A stretch of 64,000 nt of DNA from CAYQJS01 sp964417895 (GTDB lineage: Bacteria; Chloroflexota; UBA6077; SHYK01), in NCBI GenBank assembly GCA_964417895.1, contig CAYQJS010000022.1, positions 1 to 64,000 of the forward strand. The letters run 5' to 3'. Within the stretch, counting starts at the first letter, position 1; the number at the start of each line of letters is the position of its first letter. Below are positions 1-8,608 of this stretch, one piece after another. The position numbers and the translations under genes are program-made. The notes beneath the pieces were generated by a model. It searched no databases. It was not told the origin of the DNA and saw only the letters and a program-made list of their open reading frames with translations.

Positions 1-509
1 GCCTGCTGTGCGTCAAAGCACAGGTCCTCCAGATACCGACCCGGCACGTTCGCCATCGCTCCTGCCAGGTTGCTCCGCGTTCGGTTCAGCCACTCCCTGG
101 GATCGTCGGGCGGAAACCGTCCCGCGGCCATCGCTTCCTCCTCGATTGTCGACCTCGTCCCTCCTGCCGCCGGACGCTCACGCTTCCCGGCATCGGGGTC
201 GACGTACAGCACCGCGGGCTTGATGACCAGCGGATGGCTGTCCCGGTAGCGCTCCACGTCCTGGGTCGTCACGACGATGGCGTCCACAGCCTCGCCGCAT
301 CCGTGCAGATTCCCGTAGATCGCGTCAACCAGATGCTTGCGATCGGCCGGCCCCGGCACCACCACCAAGAGGTCCACGTCGCTGTTGCGGCCCATCTCCT
401 CCCTCGCGGCGGAGCCGAAGAGAATGACCCGCTCGGGCCGGGCAGCCTCTACGACGCGCCGCACGATCTCGTCGAGGACATCCGGGGCCACGGTCCGTCG
501 CTGTCTCAT
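1..509 (-). CDS. Fused MNT nucleotidyltransferase-HEPN protein (3' end cut by window)
   Basis: The minus strand is open from an ATG at 509 to the window edge (about 169 residues seen). The first ~100 residues form a minimal nucleotidyltransferase domain: LFGSAAREEMGRNSDVDLLV has the GS...DxD metal and nucleotide-binding motif. After a short linker (ERPAAGGTRSTIEEEA) the same frame enters a HEPN-type helical domain (DPREWLNRTRSNL, then YLEDLCFDAQQA). MNT and HEPN are normally separate toxin-antitoxin genes; here no stop separates them, although GAGGAGGAAGCG lies just before an internal ATG at the domain boundary, so internal initiation of a free HEPN protein is possible. An AAGGAG Shine-Dalgarno site precedes the 509 start. 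HEPN is a predicted RNase toxin and MNT its modifying antitoxin; this is family knowledge. The HEPN catalytic Rx4-6H motif would lie beyond the edge. Confidence 0.82.
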   Translation of the reverse strand, partial: MRQRRTVAPDVLDEIVRRVVEAARPERVILFGSAAREEMGRNSDVDLLVVVPGPADRKHLVDAIYGNLHGCGEAVDAIVVTTQDVERYRDSHPLVIKPAVLYVDPDAGKRERPAAGGTRSTIEEEAMAAGRFPPDDPREWLNRTRSNLAGAMANVPGRYLEDLCFDAQQ

Positions 510-514
510 GCTCC

Positions 515-844
515 TTAGCCCTCCAGGCGCTCCCGCACCGGCATCGGCCGCATCATGGCGTTCACGTCCAGGTAGTCGTGGTCGACCTTGGTCACCTCGT
601 GCCAGGGCAAGCGGGCGGGATCCTTGATGGCCTCGAGCCGCGGCTCGCCGTGGCATTCGGCGACGCCGTACAGCCACTGGTTCATGCCGAACTGCTCGGG
701 GACGTCGCTGCCCCGTAGGCCCACGACGCCCGCCTCGATCATCGCGGGCCCGTTCGCCCGGACGGTCTCGACCCGGACCCGCTCGCTGAACTGCGGGCCG
801 AGCAGCACCTGGCCCTCGCGGATCGAGGCGATAGTAGTGGTCAA
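515..844 (-). CDS. Small conserved-looking protein, function unknown
   Basis: This 109-residue frame starts at TTG (842-844), the only usable start after an in-frame stop, and ends just before the MNT-HEPN gene, so the two may be co-transcribed. The N-terminal half (REGQVLLGPQFSERVRVETV) resembles the short module found at the start of some SNF2/DISARM-like helicases (leading VxxGxxLxGPxxxxPVxV), but there is no helicase sequence here. The C-terminal half (LPWHEVTKVDHDYLDVNAMM) is unfamiliar. It could be a stand-alone domain, a helicase remnant or a toxin-antitoxin accessory. The opposite-strand frame at 588-1025 is a weaker competitor. Confidence 0.45.
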   Translation of the reverse strand: MTTTIASIREGQVLLGPQFSERVRVETVRANGPAMIEAGVVGLRGSDVPEQFGMNQWLYGVAECHGEPRLEAIKDPARLPWHEVTKVDHDYLDVNAMMRPMPVRERLEG

Positions 845-916
845 CGGAACGGATCACCAGGTCACACGGCGTACTGATGGCATTGTACGCGCCCTGGAGA
901 GGCGCATCGGGTTCGA

Positions 917-1010
917 CCCCCTCACCCCCGCCGTCTCCCCTGTGAGGAGGCGAGGGAGCCGACGCCTTGCACCCGCCGCCTCCCCTTCGACGGGGCGAGG
1001 GAGTTTAGGG
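917..1010. repeat. Family A dispersed C/G repeat, two copies
   Basis: Two copies of the CCCTCACCCCCGCC...GAGGCGAGGGAG type occur between the unknown gene and the MmgE/PrpD gene. Each has a C-rich arm and a complementary GAGG-rich arm able to fold into a hairpin. The same family recurs in most intergenic gaps of the window. Confidence 0.7.
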
Positions 1011-2471
1011 CAGTGTCGCCCGTGACAGCGGTTCCGTCAGCTCGCGAACGCTCCCCAGCGTCGCCATGCTCGCGCATCCCTGCTGGATCGCTTGCGTGTC
1101 GGCGTCGCTCAGCAGCCCCTCCACGTTCTCGCGGAACTTCGCCGCCAGTTCCTCGTCGCTCATCCGATCGCGATAGTCCTGGGCACCCTCGAAGGTCTGC
1201 CCGTTCGCCCTGATGACCGCCGCCACGGGCGACCAGCCCCCCTCGTAGCTTCCCGGAGCTTCGTCCGCCCCCCGGAGGCCGAGAGCGGGCTCGCGATCCA
1301 ACTCCGCGAACCGCATCTTCCTCATCAGCTCGTAGAGGTCACGGCGTCGCAGCGTCTCGGGGTCCTGCCACGAGCGCCGTGGCCGAACGTCGGCAACGGC
1401 TGCGGCGGCGACGTAAGCCTGATTCCCCCAGAAGCTTGTGGAGTTCAGGGCTTCGGGCGAGGCTGCACGCCGCGGGGGGCGCGGCAGGCGGATCTCGATC
1501 TCCTCGATCTGGCCGGGGATCAATCGGTGCTCCTGGACCATCCGACACAGTAGCTGGACGGTCGAAACCGCGGCGAGGGCGGACGGGGTTGGCTTGTACC
1601 AAACCTCGCCGGCCGTCCAGTAGCTCCCGAGGTCGCGCGTCAGATAGTCCCAATCGCACCCGGGCGCGCCGGCGAAGCGCCAGAAGCCGATGTCGCCCTC
1701 TAGCACCTCCAGGTCGCCCGTGAATCCGCGCTGCGCGAGCAGGGCAGCCTGGACCCCGTGGCGGGCCATCAGGCCCAGCGAGTTCTTGATCATGGAGCCG
1801 TCGCCAGCCTGACGCAGCTTCGCCACCGTCGGCACCGTGGCACCATAGCCCGCGATCCCCAATGCGTGGTGCATCTGGTCGGGGGTGAGCCGCAGGGCTC
1901 GGCCAGCGGCGGCCGCGGCGGCGAGCACGACGTGCTGATGGACGCCGTCCCCGCCGCTGGTCCGGGCAGGGCGGCGCAGCGCCCGCCCCACGCGCCCCCC
2001 GATCTCGAGGCCGGCGAGCAGGCCGGCGGCCAAATCCGAGCCGGGCGCGTCTATGGCCTCCGCCACGGCAAGGGCGACGGGGGCGACGACGGCGCACACA
2101 TGCCCCTCGGGTCCTTGCACCTCGTGCTCAATGGCGTTGGTGAGCATCACATTGGCCAGCACGGCGGGGAGCAAGCTCGCCCGCCCGGGCCCCGGCACCG
2201 TCGCCTCCAGCGGCCCATGCTCGCCCCGCGCGAGATCGACGACGATCTTGCCTGACAGGGTGACGAGCCCGGCCACCATACAGCCCAGGCAATCGAGCGC
2301 CACGCGGTTCAGCTCGTCCTGAACAGCGGCGGGTGCATCGTGCAGCTCGACGCCGGCCGCGAACTCGGCCAGAGTGCGAGTGAAGGATAGTGTGACGGTA
2401 CCGCTCGAGCCATAATCAGCGCGACGATAGCATTTTTCGGCAGGGTCCTGCCCGCGTGCGTGCCGCTCCAA
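1005..2471 (-). CDS. MmgE/PrpD family protein (2-methylcitrate dehydratase-like)
   Basis: The 488-residue product has the two-domain MmgE/PrpD arrangement: an all-helical N-terminal half (DCLGCMVAGL, then LANVMLTNAIEHE) and a C-terminal half beginning near IEEIEIRLP. A recognisable family segment is HHALGIAGYGA. Members dehydrate methylcitrate or related hydroxy acids; the substrate here is unknown and no prp genes are nearby. The first ~25 residues (MERHARGQDPAEKC...) are not typical and no Shine-Dalgarno site was seen, so the true start may lie downstream, near FTRTLAEFA. The gene ends against family A repeats. Confidence 0.85.
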   Translation of the reverse strand: MERHARGQDPAEKCYRRADYGSSGTVTLSFTRTLAEFAAGVELHDAPAAVQDELNRVALDCLGCMVAGLVTLSGKIVVDLARGEHGPLEATVPGPGRASLLPAVLANVMLTNAIEHEVQGPEGHVCAVVAPVALAVAEAIDAPGSDLAAGLLAGLEIGGRVGRALRRPARTSGGDGVHQHVVLAAAAAAGRALRLTPDQMHHALGIAGYGATVPTVAKLRQAGDGSMIKNSLGLMARHGVQAALLAQRGFTGDLEVLEGDIGFWRFAGAPGCDWDYLTRDLGSYWTAGEVWYKPTPSALAAVSTVQLLCRMVQEHRLIPGQIEEIEIRLPRPPRRAASPEALNSTSFWGNQAYVAAAAVADVRPRRSWQDPETLRRRDLYELMRKMRFAELDREPALGLRGADEAPGSYEGGWSPVAAVIRANGQTFEGAQDYRDRMSDEELAAKFRENVEGLLSDADTQAIQQGCASMATLGSVRELTEPLSRATLP

Positions 2472-2582
2472 GGCGTCGGGCCTGGCTGGCCTCTCAAGAG
2501 TGCCGATCGTTTTGGGGAATAGAGAAAAGCGCAGCCGAAAGCAAGATCCTGCGTGCCTCTATACTTCTGCCAGGAGCCGTCT

Positions 2583-3470
2583 ATGCCGTTCACCATCGAG
2601 GATTTCGGAGACCTCGTCAGGCTGCTGGGCGAGCATCCCGAGTGGCAGGCCGAGCTGCGCCGGCAAGTCCTCTCGGAGGAGCTGCTGGAGCTGCCCGCCC
2701 TGGTTCGTCAGTTAGCCGAGGCCCAGGCCCGAACCGAGCAACGGCTCACTGAGCTGACCGAGGCGCAGGCGCGCACCGAGCAGCGGCTCACTGAGTTGGC
2801 CGAGGCCCAGCAGCGGACCGAGCAGCAGCTGACCGCGCTGGCCGAGGCCCAGCAGCGGACCGAGCAGCGGCTGATCGCGCTGGCCGAGGCGCAGGGCCGG
2901 ACCGAGCAGCGGCTCATCGAGTTGATCGAGGCGCAGGCGCGCACCGACGACCGGCTCGCGCGCATCGAGGCCGGCCTCGAACGGCTCGAGGCGGCAGTCG
3001 AACGCCTAGCCGAAGCGCAGGGGCGCACAGAAACACGCGTTGGCCAGATCGAGGGCGACTTGCTCGAGCTGCGGTACGCTCGCCGTGGTCCTGCCTACCT
3101 GAGCCGCGTGGCGCGGCGGCTCCGCCTCATGGACACCGGGGTTCTCGCCGACATGCCCGAGGACGCCGTCCACGAAGGACGGCTGACCGAAGCAGAAAGC
3201 CAGGCCGTCCTGGACACCGACCTCGTATTCAGCGGGGTGCGGCGCGAAGACAACGCGGAGATCTACGTCCTGGCCGAGGTCTCGTCCACTGTCGATCACC
3301 ACGATATCGAGCGGGCGGCCGATCGTGCTGCGCTCCTCGAGAAGCTGGGCCGGCCCGTTACGCCCGTGGTGGCCGGCCGGCGCATCGACTCCAAGGCTGT
3401 GGAGATGGCGGGCGACCGCGGGGTCTGGCACGCGCTGGACGGGCGGGTGAGCCCACCACAGCGCTACTGA
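2583..3470 (+). CDS. Coiled-coil repeat protein with C-terminal nuclease-like domain (DUF3782-type)
   Basis: The ATG at 2583 has CAGGAG 8 bases upstream, so I chose it over the ATG at 2553. The 295-residue product has three parts. Residues 1-43 are a helical head (PFTIEDFGDLVRLLGEHPEW). Residues 44-155 are 14-residue repeats of the form LAEAQxRTEQRLxE, predicted to be one long coiled coil. Residues ~160-295 are a globular domain with LDTDLVFSGV and EIYVLAEVSSTVD, suggestive of a degenerate PD-(D/E)XK fold (E-x-S where E-x-K is usual). Proteins with this head-coil-nuclease-like layout are common in Chloroflexota and cyanobacteria and have no known function. It stands alone here. Confidence 0.85.
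   Translation: MPFTIEDFGDLVRLLGEHPEWQAELRRQVLSEELLELPALVRQLAEAQARTEQRLTELTEAQARTEQRLTELAEAQQRTEQQLTALAEAQQRTEQRLIALAEAQGRTEQRLIELIEAQARTDDRLARIEAGLERLEAAVERLAEAQGRTETRVGQIEGDLLELRYARRGPAYLSRVARRLRLMDTGVLADMPEDAVHEGRLTEAESQAVLDTDLVFSGVRREDNAEIYVLAEVSSTVDHHDIERAADRAALLEKLGRPVTPVVAGRRIDSKAVEMAGDRGVWHALDGRVSPPQRY
2712..3047 (+). repeat. Eight 42-bp tandem repeats inside the coiled-coil gene
   Basis: Eight in-frame 42-base units encode 14 residues each (two heptads), consensus LAEAQxRTEQRLxE. Unit seven (IEAGLERLEAAVER) has diverged. The near-identity of units one to five suggests recent expansion by unequal crossing-over, so copy number probably varies among strains. Confidence 0.85.
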
Positions 3471-3539
3471 GCGGGCGGCGCCCCGGGGTTGAGCGGGTCG
3501 AGGCGGGAGTTTCGTAGTTCTGGTCGCTTGGATTTCACT

Positions 3540-3685
3540 CCCACCCCACCCCTCCCCCGTCGAGCAGGAGGGAGTACGGCTGTCCGTTCCCCGTCGAGGG
3601 GGAGAGAGTGCGGCTGTCCCCTCCCGTCGAGGGGTAGGGAGCGCGGTGTATCCCCCCTTGCGGAGGAGGGGTAGGGGGTAGCCAG
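3540..3685. repeat. Family A repeats, several tandem copies
   Basis: Between convergent genes there are at least four partial copies of the CCCACCCCTCCCCCGTCGAG / GAGGAGGGGTAGGGGG type. Part of the block is a tandem of CCGTCGAGGGGGAGAGAGTGCGGCTGTCC-like units. No gene is seen from 3471 to 3770. Confidence 0.7.
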
Positions 3686-3770
3686 GGCGCATTCCTACGA
3701 AACATTTCGATGGACGTGCTTACTCGGGGTGACGGCGCGTGGATTCAGGCCGAGGTAAGACGGTAGTTCT

Positions 3771-5477
3771 TCACTCCCGCTGCCAGGTCTCCACGTTCCA
3801 GCCGTTGGTGGCACTCTGGCTCGCAGTGCGGGTCGGCACTCCGCTCACGCCCCTGGCCACGGTGATGGCCTCGAACCGATAGTTGACGGGAAGAATCGGC
3901 AGGTCGTCGCTGAGCCGGCCCATTACCGTCGCCTCGATCCCGATCTGCCGCGGCCGCTCCGGCGTTCGGTACCACTCGTCGAGCAGGGCGTCGACCTCGC
4001 GGCTGGCGTAGCCCCACACGTTGGCGCCGCGCGGGTTCTGCGCCGACCGCAGGTTGCGGCTGTCGATCCGCGGCATGTTGCCCTCGAAGTCCGCCGCGAT
4101 CCCCGAGAGGTCGGTCGCGGCAAACCGATAGCTCGCGTCCTGCGTCACCGACAGCGGCACGTTCTGAATCACCACATCGAATCCGAGCGCCTTCCACATG
4201 TCGGCAATCACCGCTTGTGTTTGCTCGCGCTCTTTGACGCCTGAGGTTGTGCTGAAAGGCAGGCTGATAATCTCGCCGCGCTCGTTGCGAAGGGGGCCGT
4301 CGCCCTCGCGCCGCCAGCCCACCTCGCCAAGCAGCGCCAGCGCGCGAGTCTGATCGTACGGGTGTCTGGTGATGCGCTGGTCGATCTCCTCCCAGCCCGA
4401 AGTCCCCGGGATGATGTAGGTGTGCGCTACCTGCACCAGGCCGACAAACAGGTCCCGCACGATGCTCTCGCGGTCCATGCCGTGGTACAGCGCTCGGCGC
4501 ACCCGCACGTCGGCCACCCTCGCGTCCTCGGGCGCCAGCCGAATCTCGAAGATCTGCCGGGGGTAGGTGAGCACGCGGCCCGCGCCACGCGCCTCCCACT
4601 GATCCTTCAGGAACACGGCGTTTTCCGTGCCCAGCGAGCTTCCCAGCCACACGTCCACCTCGCCCGCCAGGATGTTGGCGATGCCTGTGCTGATATCCGG
4701 GATAGACCTGAACGTGATGGTCTGGATGCGCGGCCGCTCGCCATAGAAGCCGTCGAAGGCCTCGATGTGCACCGCGCTGCCGGGCTCCCACCCGACGATG
4801 CGGTACGGGCCAACACCGATGAACGCGCTGCTCCAGTAGGTGGAGTTGACGAACGCTTGCCGATCGGCGACGAAACTCTCCTCGAGGCGATGGCGTGGCA
4901 GCAGAAACAGATCGCCAGTTGAGAGGCGGCCGGCTCCCACGAAGAAGCTCTTCCAGCGAATGGCCACGGTCTGGCCGTCGATCGGCTCAATCGAATCGAT
5001 CTGGGTCGCCGCCGAGCGCTGTCGATACGGTACGTCCGGCGCGATGGCGACCTGCCAGCTGAACACCACGTCGTCGGCTGAAAGAGGCGTGCCATCATGC
5101 CAGCGAGCAGCAGGGCGCAGCTTCCAGACGGTCTCGGAGCGCCCATCGGGGAGCACGCGCCACGTGCCGGCATCCTGCGATGGCAGATCGGCTGCTGCTT
5201 GCGGAAGGATATTGCCGCGTTCGTCGGTGTCGGCCAGCGCTCGATGCACCATGGCTTGCAGGTGCTCCGGCCCACTCTTCCCGCCGGCGAACATCTCACC
5301 GAAGCCTTCGACCTCGGCGTCCGTCGCGACAACGAGGGTCCTGGGCTGGCTAGACGAAACGGCGCGCTGGTCGGCCGGCCCGCCAAGCGAAGCGGGGCCA
5401 ACGCAGCCGGCGACCAAGAGCGCGACGGCAACCACCATCGAGGGAAACGACCTCGCCGCACCGGATGCGGAGCCCAT
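3771..5477 (-). CDS. Peptide/nickel-type ABC transporter substrate-binding lipoprotein
   Basis: An SBP_bac_5 family periplasmic-type binding protein (568 residues). The chosen ATG (5477) has GGAGAAGG upstream and begins a lipoprotein signal: hydrophobic VVAVALLVAGC with a lipobox cysteine at about residue 26. Family landmarks follow: AARWHDGTPLSADDVVFSW, VGPYRIVGWEPGS, and RVRRALYHGMDRE for the helix preceding lobe II. It would capture an oligopeptide or similar solute outside the membrane. The open frame runs upstream to 5642, but that stretch is translated repeat DNA (LRQAQDERYF is a typical repeat signature). No permease or ATPase gene lies nearby. Confidence 0.9.
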   Translation of the reverse strand: MGSASGAARSFPSMVVAVALLVAGCVGPASLGGPADQRAVSSSQPRTLVVATDAEVEGFGEMFAGGKSGPEHLQAMVHRALADTDERGNILPQAAADLPSQDAGTWRVLPDGRSETVWKLRPAARWHDGTPLSADDVVFSWQVAIAPDVPYRQRSAATQIDSIEPIDGQTVAIRWKSFFVGAGRLSTGDLFLLPRHRLEESFVADRQAFVNSTYWSSAFIGVGPYRIVGWEPGSAVHIEAFDGFYGERPRIQTITFRSIPDISTGIANILAGEVDVWLGSSLGTENAVFLKDQWEARGAGRVLTYPRQIFEIRLAPEDARVADVRVRRALYHGMDRESIVRDLFVGLVQVAHTYIIPGTSGWEEIDQRITRHPYDQTRALALLGEVGWRREGDGPLRNERGEIISLPFSTTSGVKEREQTQAVIADMWKALGFDVVIQNVPLSVTQDASYRFAATDLSGIAADFEGNMPRIDSRNLRSAQNPRGANVWGYASREVDALLDEWYRTPERPRQIGIEATVMGRLSDDLPILPVNYRFEAITVARGVSGVPTRTASQSATNGWNVETWQRE

Positions 5478-5911
5478 CAGCCTGTCAGCCTTCTCCCGCT
5501 CGAAGAATTGGCACGCTAACCGCTTCGAAGCGCCTCTCCGGGAGATGCTTCGCCCGCGGCTCCCACGAAAATACCGCTCGTCCTGAGCCTGTCGAAGGAC
5601 GAGGGGGTCCGCGACCTTCGCCTCATGGTTCGACAAGCCCACCCTGAGCGGTTTTCATCGCTTCCAGGTGGGCCGGTAGGCCCATGTATTCCTCTGCATG
5701 CCAGTCATCCTCTATGCGCGGTGCGCCCACAGCCGTCTGACCCCTCGGATCGAAGGGCATTGAGCTCGTGTCACGGGCCGATGGCGCATTGTACGCTGCT
5801 CCGGGGGGCCCCGGCTCAGCTTCTGCGCTGAGGACAGCCCATGCCCTGGCTGCTATCATCGCCATCGGCCCGCATCATTCGGTCAGAGGGCGACGATGGC
5901 GGAGGGCGACG
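5478..5911. other. Intergenic region between divergent genes, with a repeat
   Basis: No credible gene is seen. The left part (5539-5655) is a family B/C repeat. The rest should hold the promoters of the divergent lipoprotein and methyltransferase genes, but no convincing -35/-10 pair was identified. Open frames here (for example 5623-5865, minus) have repeat-derived or unfamiliar translations. Confidence 0.5.
5539..5655. repeat. Composite family B/C element, inverted copy of 35613-35735
   Basis: The element contains GATGCTTCGCCCGCGGCTCCC (family C end), ACCGCTCGTCCTGAGCCTGT with its partner GTTCGACAAGCCCACCCTGA (family B hairpin arms), and a loop reading GACCTTCGCCTCATGG. The same parts occur in the same order, reverse-complemented, at 35613-35735. 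It lies directly upstream of the lipoprotein gene and extends its open frame artificially. Confidence 0.8.
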
Positions 5912-6790
5912 ATGGAGCGCATTCCTACCGGGGTCGCAACCAGCGCGACCCACGGCACTGAGCTGGACTGGGCTGAGCACTGGCGGCAACTCGTCGAGAC
6001 CCGCCGGGCCCGCGTCGAGGCGCTCGCGGGGGGCCCGCAGACCAACTTCTGGGACGTGCGCGCCACTCGCTTCTCAGCTCGAAGCGAGGCCTTCGACGCC
6101 TCCACCGATCTGCTGGCGGCGATGCTCCGCGAGGCGCTGGGCGTCGCCGGCACCCTGTTGGACGTCGGCGCCGGCGCAGGGCGCTACGCGATCCCGCTGG
6201 CCCTGGCGGCCAGCCGGGTTACCGCCGTCGAGCCCTCGCCGGGGATGCGCAGCCACCTGGAGGCCGCCATCGCCCGAGCGCACCTCAACAACATCGTCGT
6301 GGTCCCCCCCAGCTGGGAGGAAGCCGAGGTCGAGCCACACGACATCGTCCTGGCCTCCAACGTGCTCTACCCCATCGCCGAGGTCGTGCCGTTCGTTCGC
6401 AAGCTGGACCGCTACGCCAAGAGGGCCGCCTACGTGCTGATCCGGGTGGACCAGCGCGAAGCGCCCATCGCGCCACTGTGGCAGGCGGTGTGGGGCGACC
6501 CTTCGCCTCCGGAGCCCGGCTTCCTGGACCTTTACAACCTGCTGTTCGCGATGGGCATCCGCGCCAATGCTCGGATGATGCCGACGCGCGGCTCCATGGG
6601 GTTCGCGAGTCTGGACGACGCCGTTGAGGCCGTGCGCCAGCAGCTGTTCCTTCGCGCCGAGCAGCACGAGCACGACGCGCGCATCCGCGCCTACCTGGCA
6701 GACACGCTCATGGCCAGCGACGGCGGCCTCGACTGGCCCCAGGCCCTGCAGTACGCCATCGTCTGGTGGGAGCAGGGCCAACCAACATAG
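5912..6790 (+). CDS. Class I SAM-dependent methyltransferase
   Basis: The ATG at 5912 with GGAGGG 5 bases upstream gives a 292-residue protein; the longer open frame from 5768 has an unlikely N-terminus. Motif I of Rossmann methyltransferases is clear (GTLLDVGAGAGRYAIPLA), followed by VTAVEPSPGMRSHLEAA (acidic residue binding the SAM ribose) and DIVLASNVLYPIAEV (motif IV region). The C-terminal ~100 residues, rich in charged helices, probably select the substrate, which is unknown. It is monocistronic and converges on the Gfo/Idh/MocA gene. Confidence 0.88.
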   Translation: MERIPTGVATSATHGTELDWAEHWRQLVETRRARVEALAGGPQTNFWDVRATRFSARSEAFDASTDLLAAMLREALGVAGTLLDVGAGAGRYAIPLALAASRVTAVEPSPGMRSHLEAAIARAHLNNIVVVPPSWEEAEVEPHDIVLASNVLYPIAEVVPFVRKLDRYAKRAAYVLIRVDQREAPIAPLWQAVWGDPSPPEPGFLDLYNLLFAMGIRANARMMPTRGSMGFASLDDAVEAVRQQLFLRAEQHEHDARIRAYLADTLMASDGGLDWPQALQYAIVWWEQGQPT

Positions 6791-6810
6791 GCCCGTCGTC
6801 CCGTCTTTTT

Positions 6811-8079
6811 CTAAAACCCGACAGGCGCCGGAACCTGGTGCGTCAGCGTGATCTCCCGCCGCTGTTTCGCCGACTCGATGATCGCCCACTGCACCTCGGC
6901 CGTCGCCATGCCCCAGCGACCGTCGTGCAGCATCGGCCGGTTGTGGCGGACGGCGTTGTACAGCTCCAACGGCTCCGACCCCAGGAACGGCATCATGCCG
7001 GGGCCTGACCCCTGGGCGATGGGCACCTCCCGGGCGCCGTCGTCGTCGTACACGTAGAGTCCCTCAGGCGACATGCGTACGTCGCCGCGCTCGCAGCTCA
7101 CGATGAAGACGCCCTGGTTGCCGGGCAGCCACTGCCTTGGTCCGCCGCCTCCGCCGCTCCCCGATTCCCACGGGATCTGCGGGGCCGAGGCCCCCTCGAC
7201 GAGCGCGCCGAAGCGGGTGGCCTCCTTGCCCTTTGGCTCGTCGATATCGCCCTGCTGCAAGCCGCGTCGGAACGCGACGCGCTCCACGACGGCTCGGTCC
7301 TTGCCCCAGCTCACCAGCTCGACGGTGTCGAAATAGCCATAGGCGCCGTACACCATGGTGACCGGTGTGCCGTCCTCGAACTCCAGGTACGCGGCGTAGT
7401 AGCCCGTGCCGTGCGGTCGCTCCGGCCGCCAGCGGCCCGTCATGGCGCGCACGCTGCGCACCATGCCACCGCCTAGCCAGCGGATCGTCTCGATCTGGTG
7501 CGGCGCCTGTCGCCACACGATGCCGCCGCCCTGCTCCTCGTCCACCTCCTGTGGCATGCGGGGCCGCAGCATCCAACCCGTATACGCCCAGATGTTGATA
7601 GCGCACAGCCGCCCCAGCTCGCCGGCCAGGATCATGCGGCGCACCTCCTGGACGAGCGGATTCGAGCCCTGCGTCTGCCCTCCCGCCAGAATCCTGCTGC
7701 CGGTCTGATCGGCGGCGTCGAGGACCCGCTGGCAATCCTCCATGGTGAGGGCCAGCGGCTTGCGCACCACCATGTGCTTCCCGTGTTGAGCGGCCATCAG
7801 GGCGTGCTCGGCATGGTGCTGGTTGGGCGTAGCGATCCACACGGCCTCCACCTCGGCGTCGGCGCACAGCTCTGCAACAGTGCCGTAGGTGCGGCCGCCG
7901 TAGCGCGCGCGGAAAGCCTCCAGCGCATGCTGGCGGAAGTCGGCGGCGGCTACCAGCTTGATCTGCGGCATGCGTTCTAGCGTCGGGAGGAACTCGGTAC
8001 TCCCGAAGCCGAGGCCGGCGACGCCCACTCTGAGCGGCGCCTCGCCTTCCGTGCTCACGTTCGTGCTCTGCTCTGCCAT
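6811..8079 (-). CDS. Gfo/Idh/MocA family oxidoreductase (Pht4-like)
   Basis: An NAD(P)-dependent dehydrogenase of 422 residues. The N-terminal Rossmann fold has VGVAGLGFGSTEFLP, WIATPNQHH and KHMVVRKPLALT; the catalytic lysine of the family's EKP motif is kept, with R in place of E. The ATG at 8079 has GGGGGA 8 bases upstream and is preferred to the GTG at 8094. The C-terminal domain contains a glycine-rich loop (SGSGGGGGPR) and VSCERGDVRMSPEGLYVY, closely matching the second homologue at 55750-56967. Family relatives include the phthalate 4,5-dihydrodiol dehydrogenase Pht4, so a role in aromatic diol oxidation is possible; this is inference. Confidence 0.9.
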   Translation of the reverse strand: MAEQSTNVSTEGEAPLRVGVAGLGFGSTEFLPTLERMPQIKLVAAADFRQHALEAFRARYGGRTYGTVAELCADAEVEAVWIATPNQHHAEHALMAAQHGKHMVVRKPLALTMEDCQRVLDAADQTGSRILAGGQTQGSNPLVQEVRRMILAGELGRLCAINIWAYTGWMLRPRMPQEVDEEQGGGIVWRQAPHQIETIRWLGGGMVRSVRAMTGRWRPERPHGTGYYAAYLEFEDGTPVTMVYGAYGYFDTVELVSWGKDRAVVERVAFRRGLQQGDIDEPKGKEATRFGALVEGASAPQIPWESGSGGGGGPRQWLPGNQGVFIVSCERGDVRMSPEGLYVYDDDGAREVPIAQGSGPGMMPFLGSEPLELYNAVRHNRPMLHDGRWGMATAEVQWAIIESAKQRREITLTHQVPAPVGF

Positions 8080-8239
8080 GGCGAAATCCCCCACACTTCC
8101 TTATATCGGGCCCCGGCGATAGAGTACGCTTTGCCGGGCGCCATGCATCCTGGACATCAGGCTGCGGATTCCTTGCCTGTGGCCAAGAATGACGGGGCCC
8201 CATCGCCCAGAATGATAGGCCCACAGCAAGGAGGTCATC

Positions 8240-8608
8240 ATGCCGTCGATCCGCCACGTCGCCCTCAAGTGCGAGAACCCCGCGGTCCTTGCCGACTTCT
8301 ACAAAAACGTCTTCGAGCTGCGCGAGGTCTGGCGCCATAACGAGAACGTCTACATGTCGGACGGCGAGTTTAGCCTGGTGCTCCTGAAGACCCGGGAGGG
8401 CGAGAAGCCGGGCGTCAACCATTTCGGGTTCCAGGTCGAGGACATGGAGGAGATGCAGCGTCGCCTCGCCCTCGCCGAGGTGGCGCCGGCAGCCACAAAG
8501 CCAACCGATGGCCGCTACGCGGAGCTCGGGGCCATGGACCCCGAGGGAAACCGCGTCGACCTCTCGGTAGCCGGCTGGGCGACGGAGCGCGACAAGCCCG
8601 ACGCCTGA
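8240..8608 (+). CDS. VOC/glyoxalase superfamily protein
   Basis: A 122-residue vicinal-oxygen-chelate protein with a strong AAGGAGG site 7 bases before the ATG. Metal-ligand candidates lie at the usual places: H6 (IRHVAL), H in VNHFGFQVED, and an acidic residue in LGAMDPEGNRVDL, where the DPxGNxxxL motif is characteristic. The length fits a single ~120-residue two-module unit acting as a dimer. Functions in the family range from lyase to ring-cleavage dioxygenase and resistance protein; which applies here cannot be told. Confidence 0.88.
   Translation: MPSIRHVALKCENPAVLADFYKNVFELREVWRHNENVYMSDGEFSLVLLKTREGEKPGVNHFGFQVEDMEEMQRRLALAEVAPAATKPTDGRYAELGAMDPEGNRVDLSVAGWATERDKPDA

Noticed and set aside
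895..930. GGTTCGACCCC resembling a tRNA T-arm
   Set aside because: The flanking bases do not form a 5-bp T-stem plus acceptor and no anticodon arm is found upstream; the sequence merges into a family A repeat.
5478..5642. N-terminal extension of the binding-protein gene
   Set aside because: The extension is translated family B/C repeat; the lipoprotein signal starts at 5477 with a good ribosome site.
5623..5865. 80-residue minus-strand open frame
   Set aside because: Its end is translated repeat DNA and the rest resembles no family; no ribosome site.
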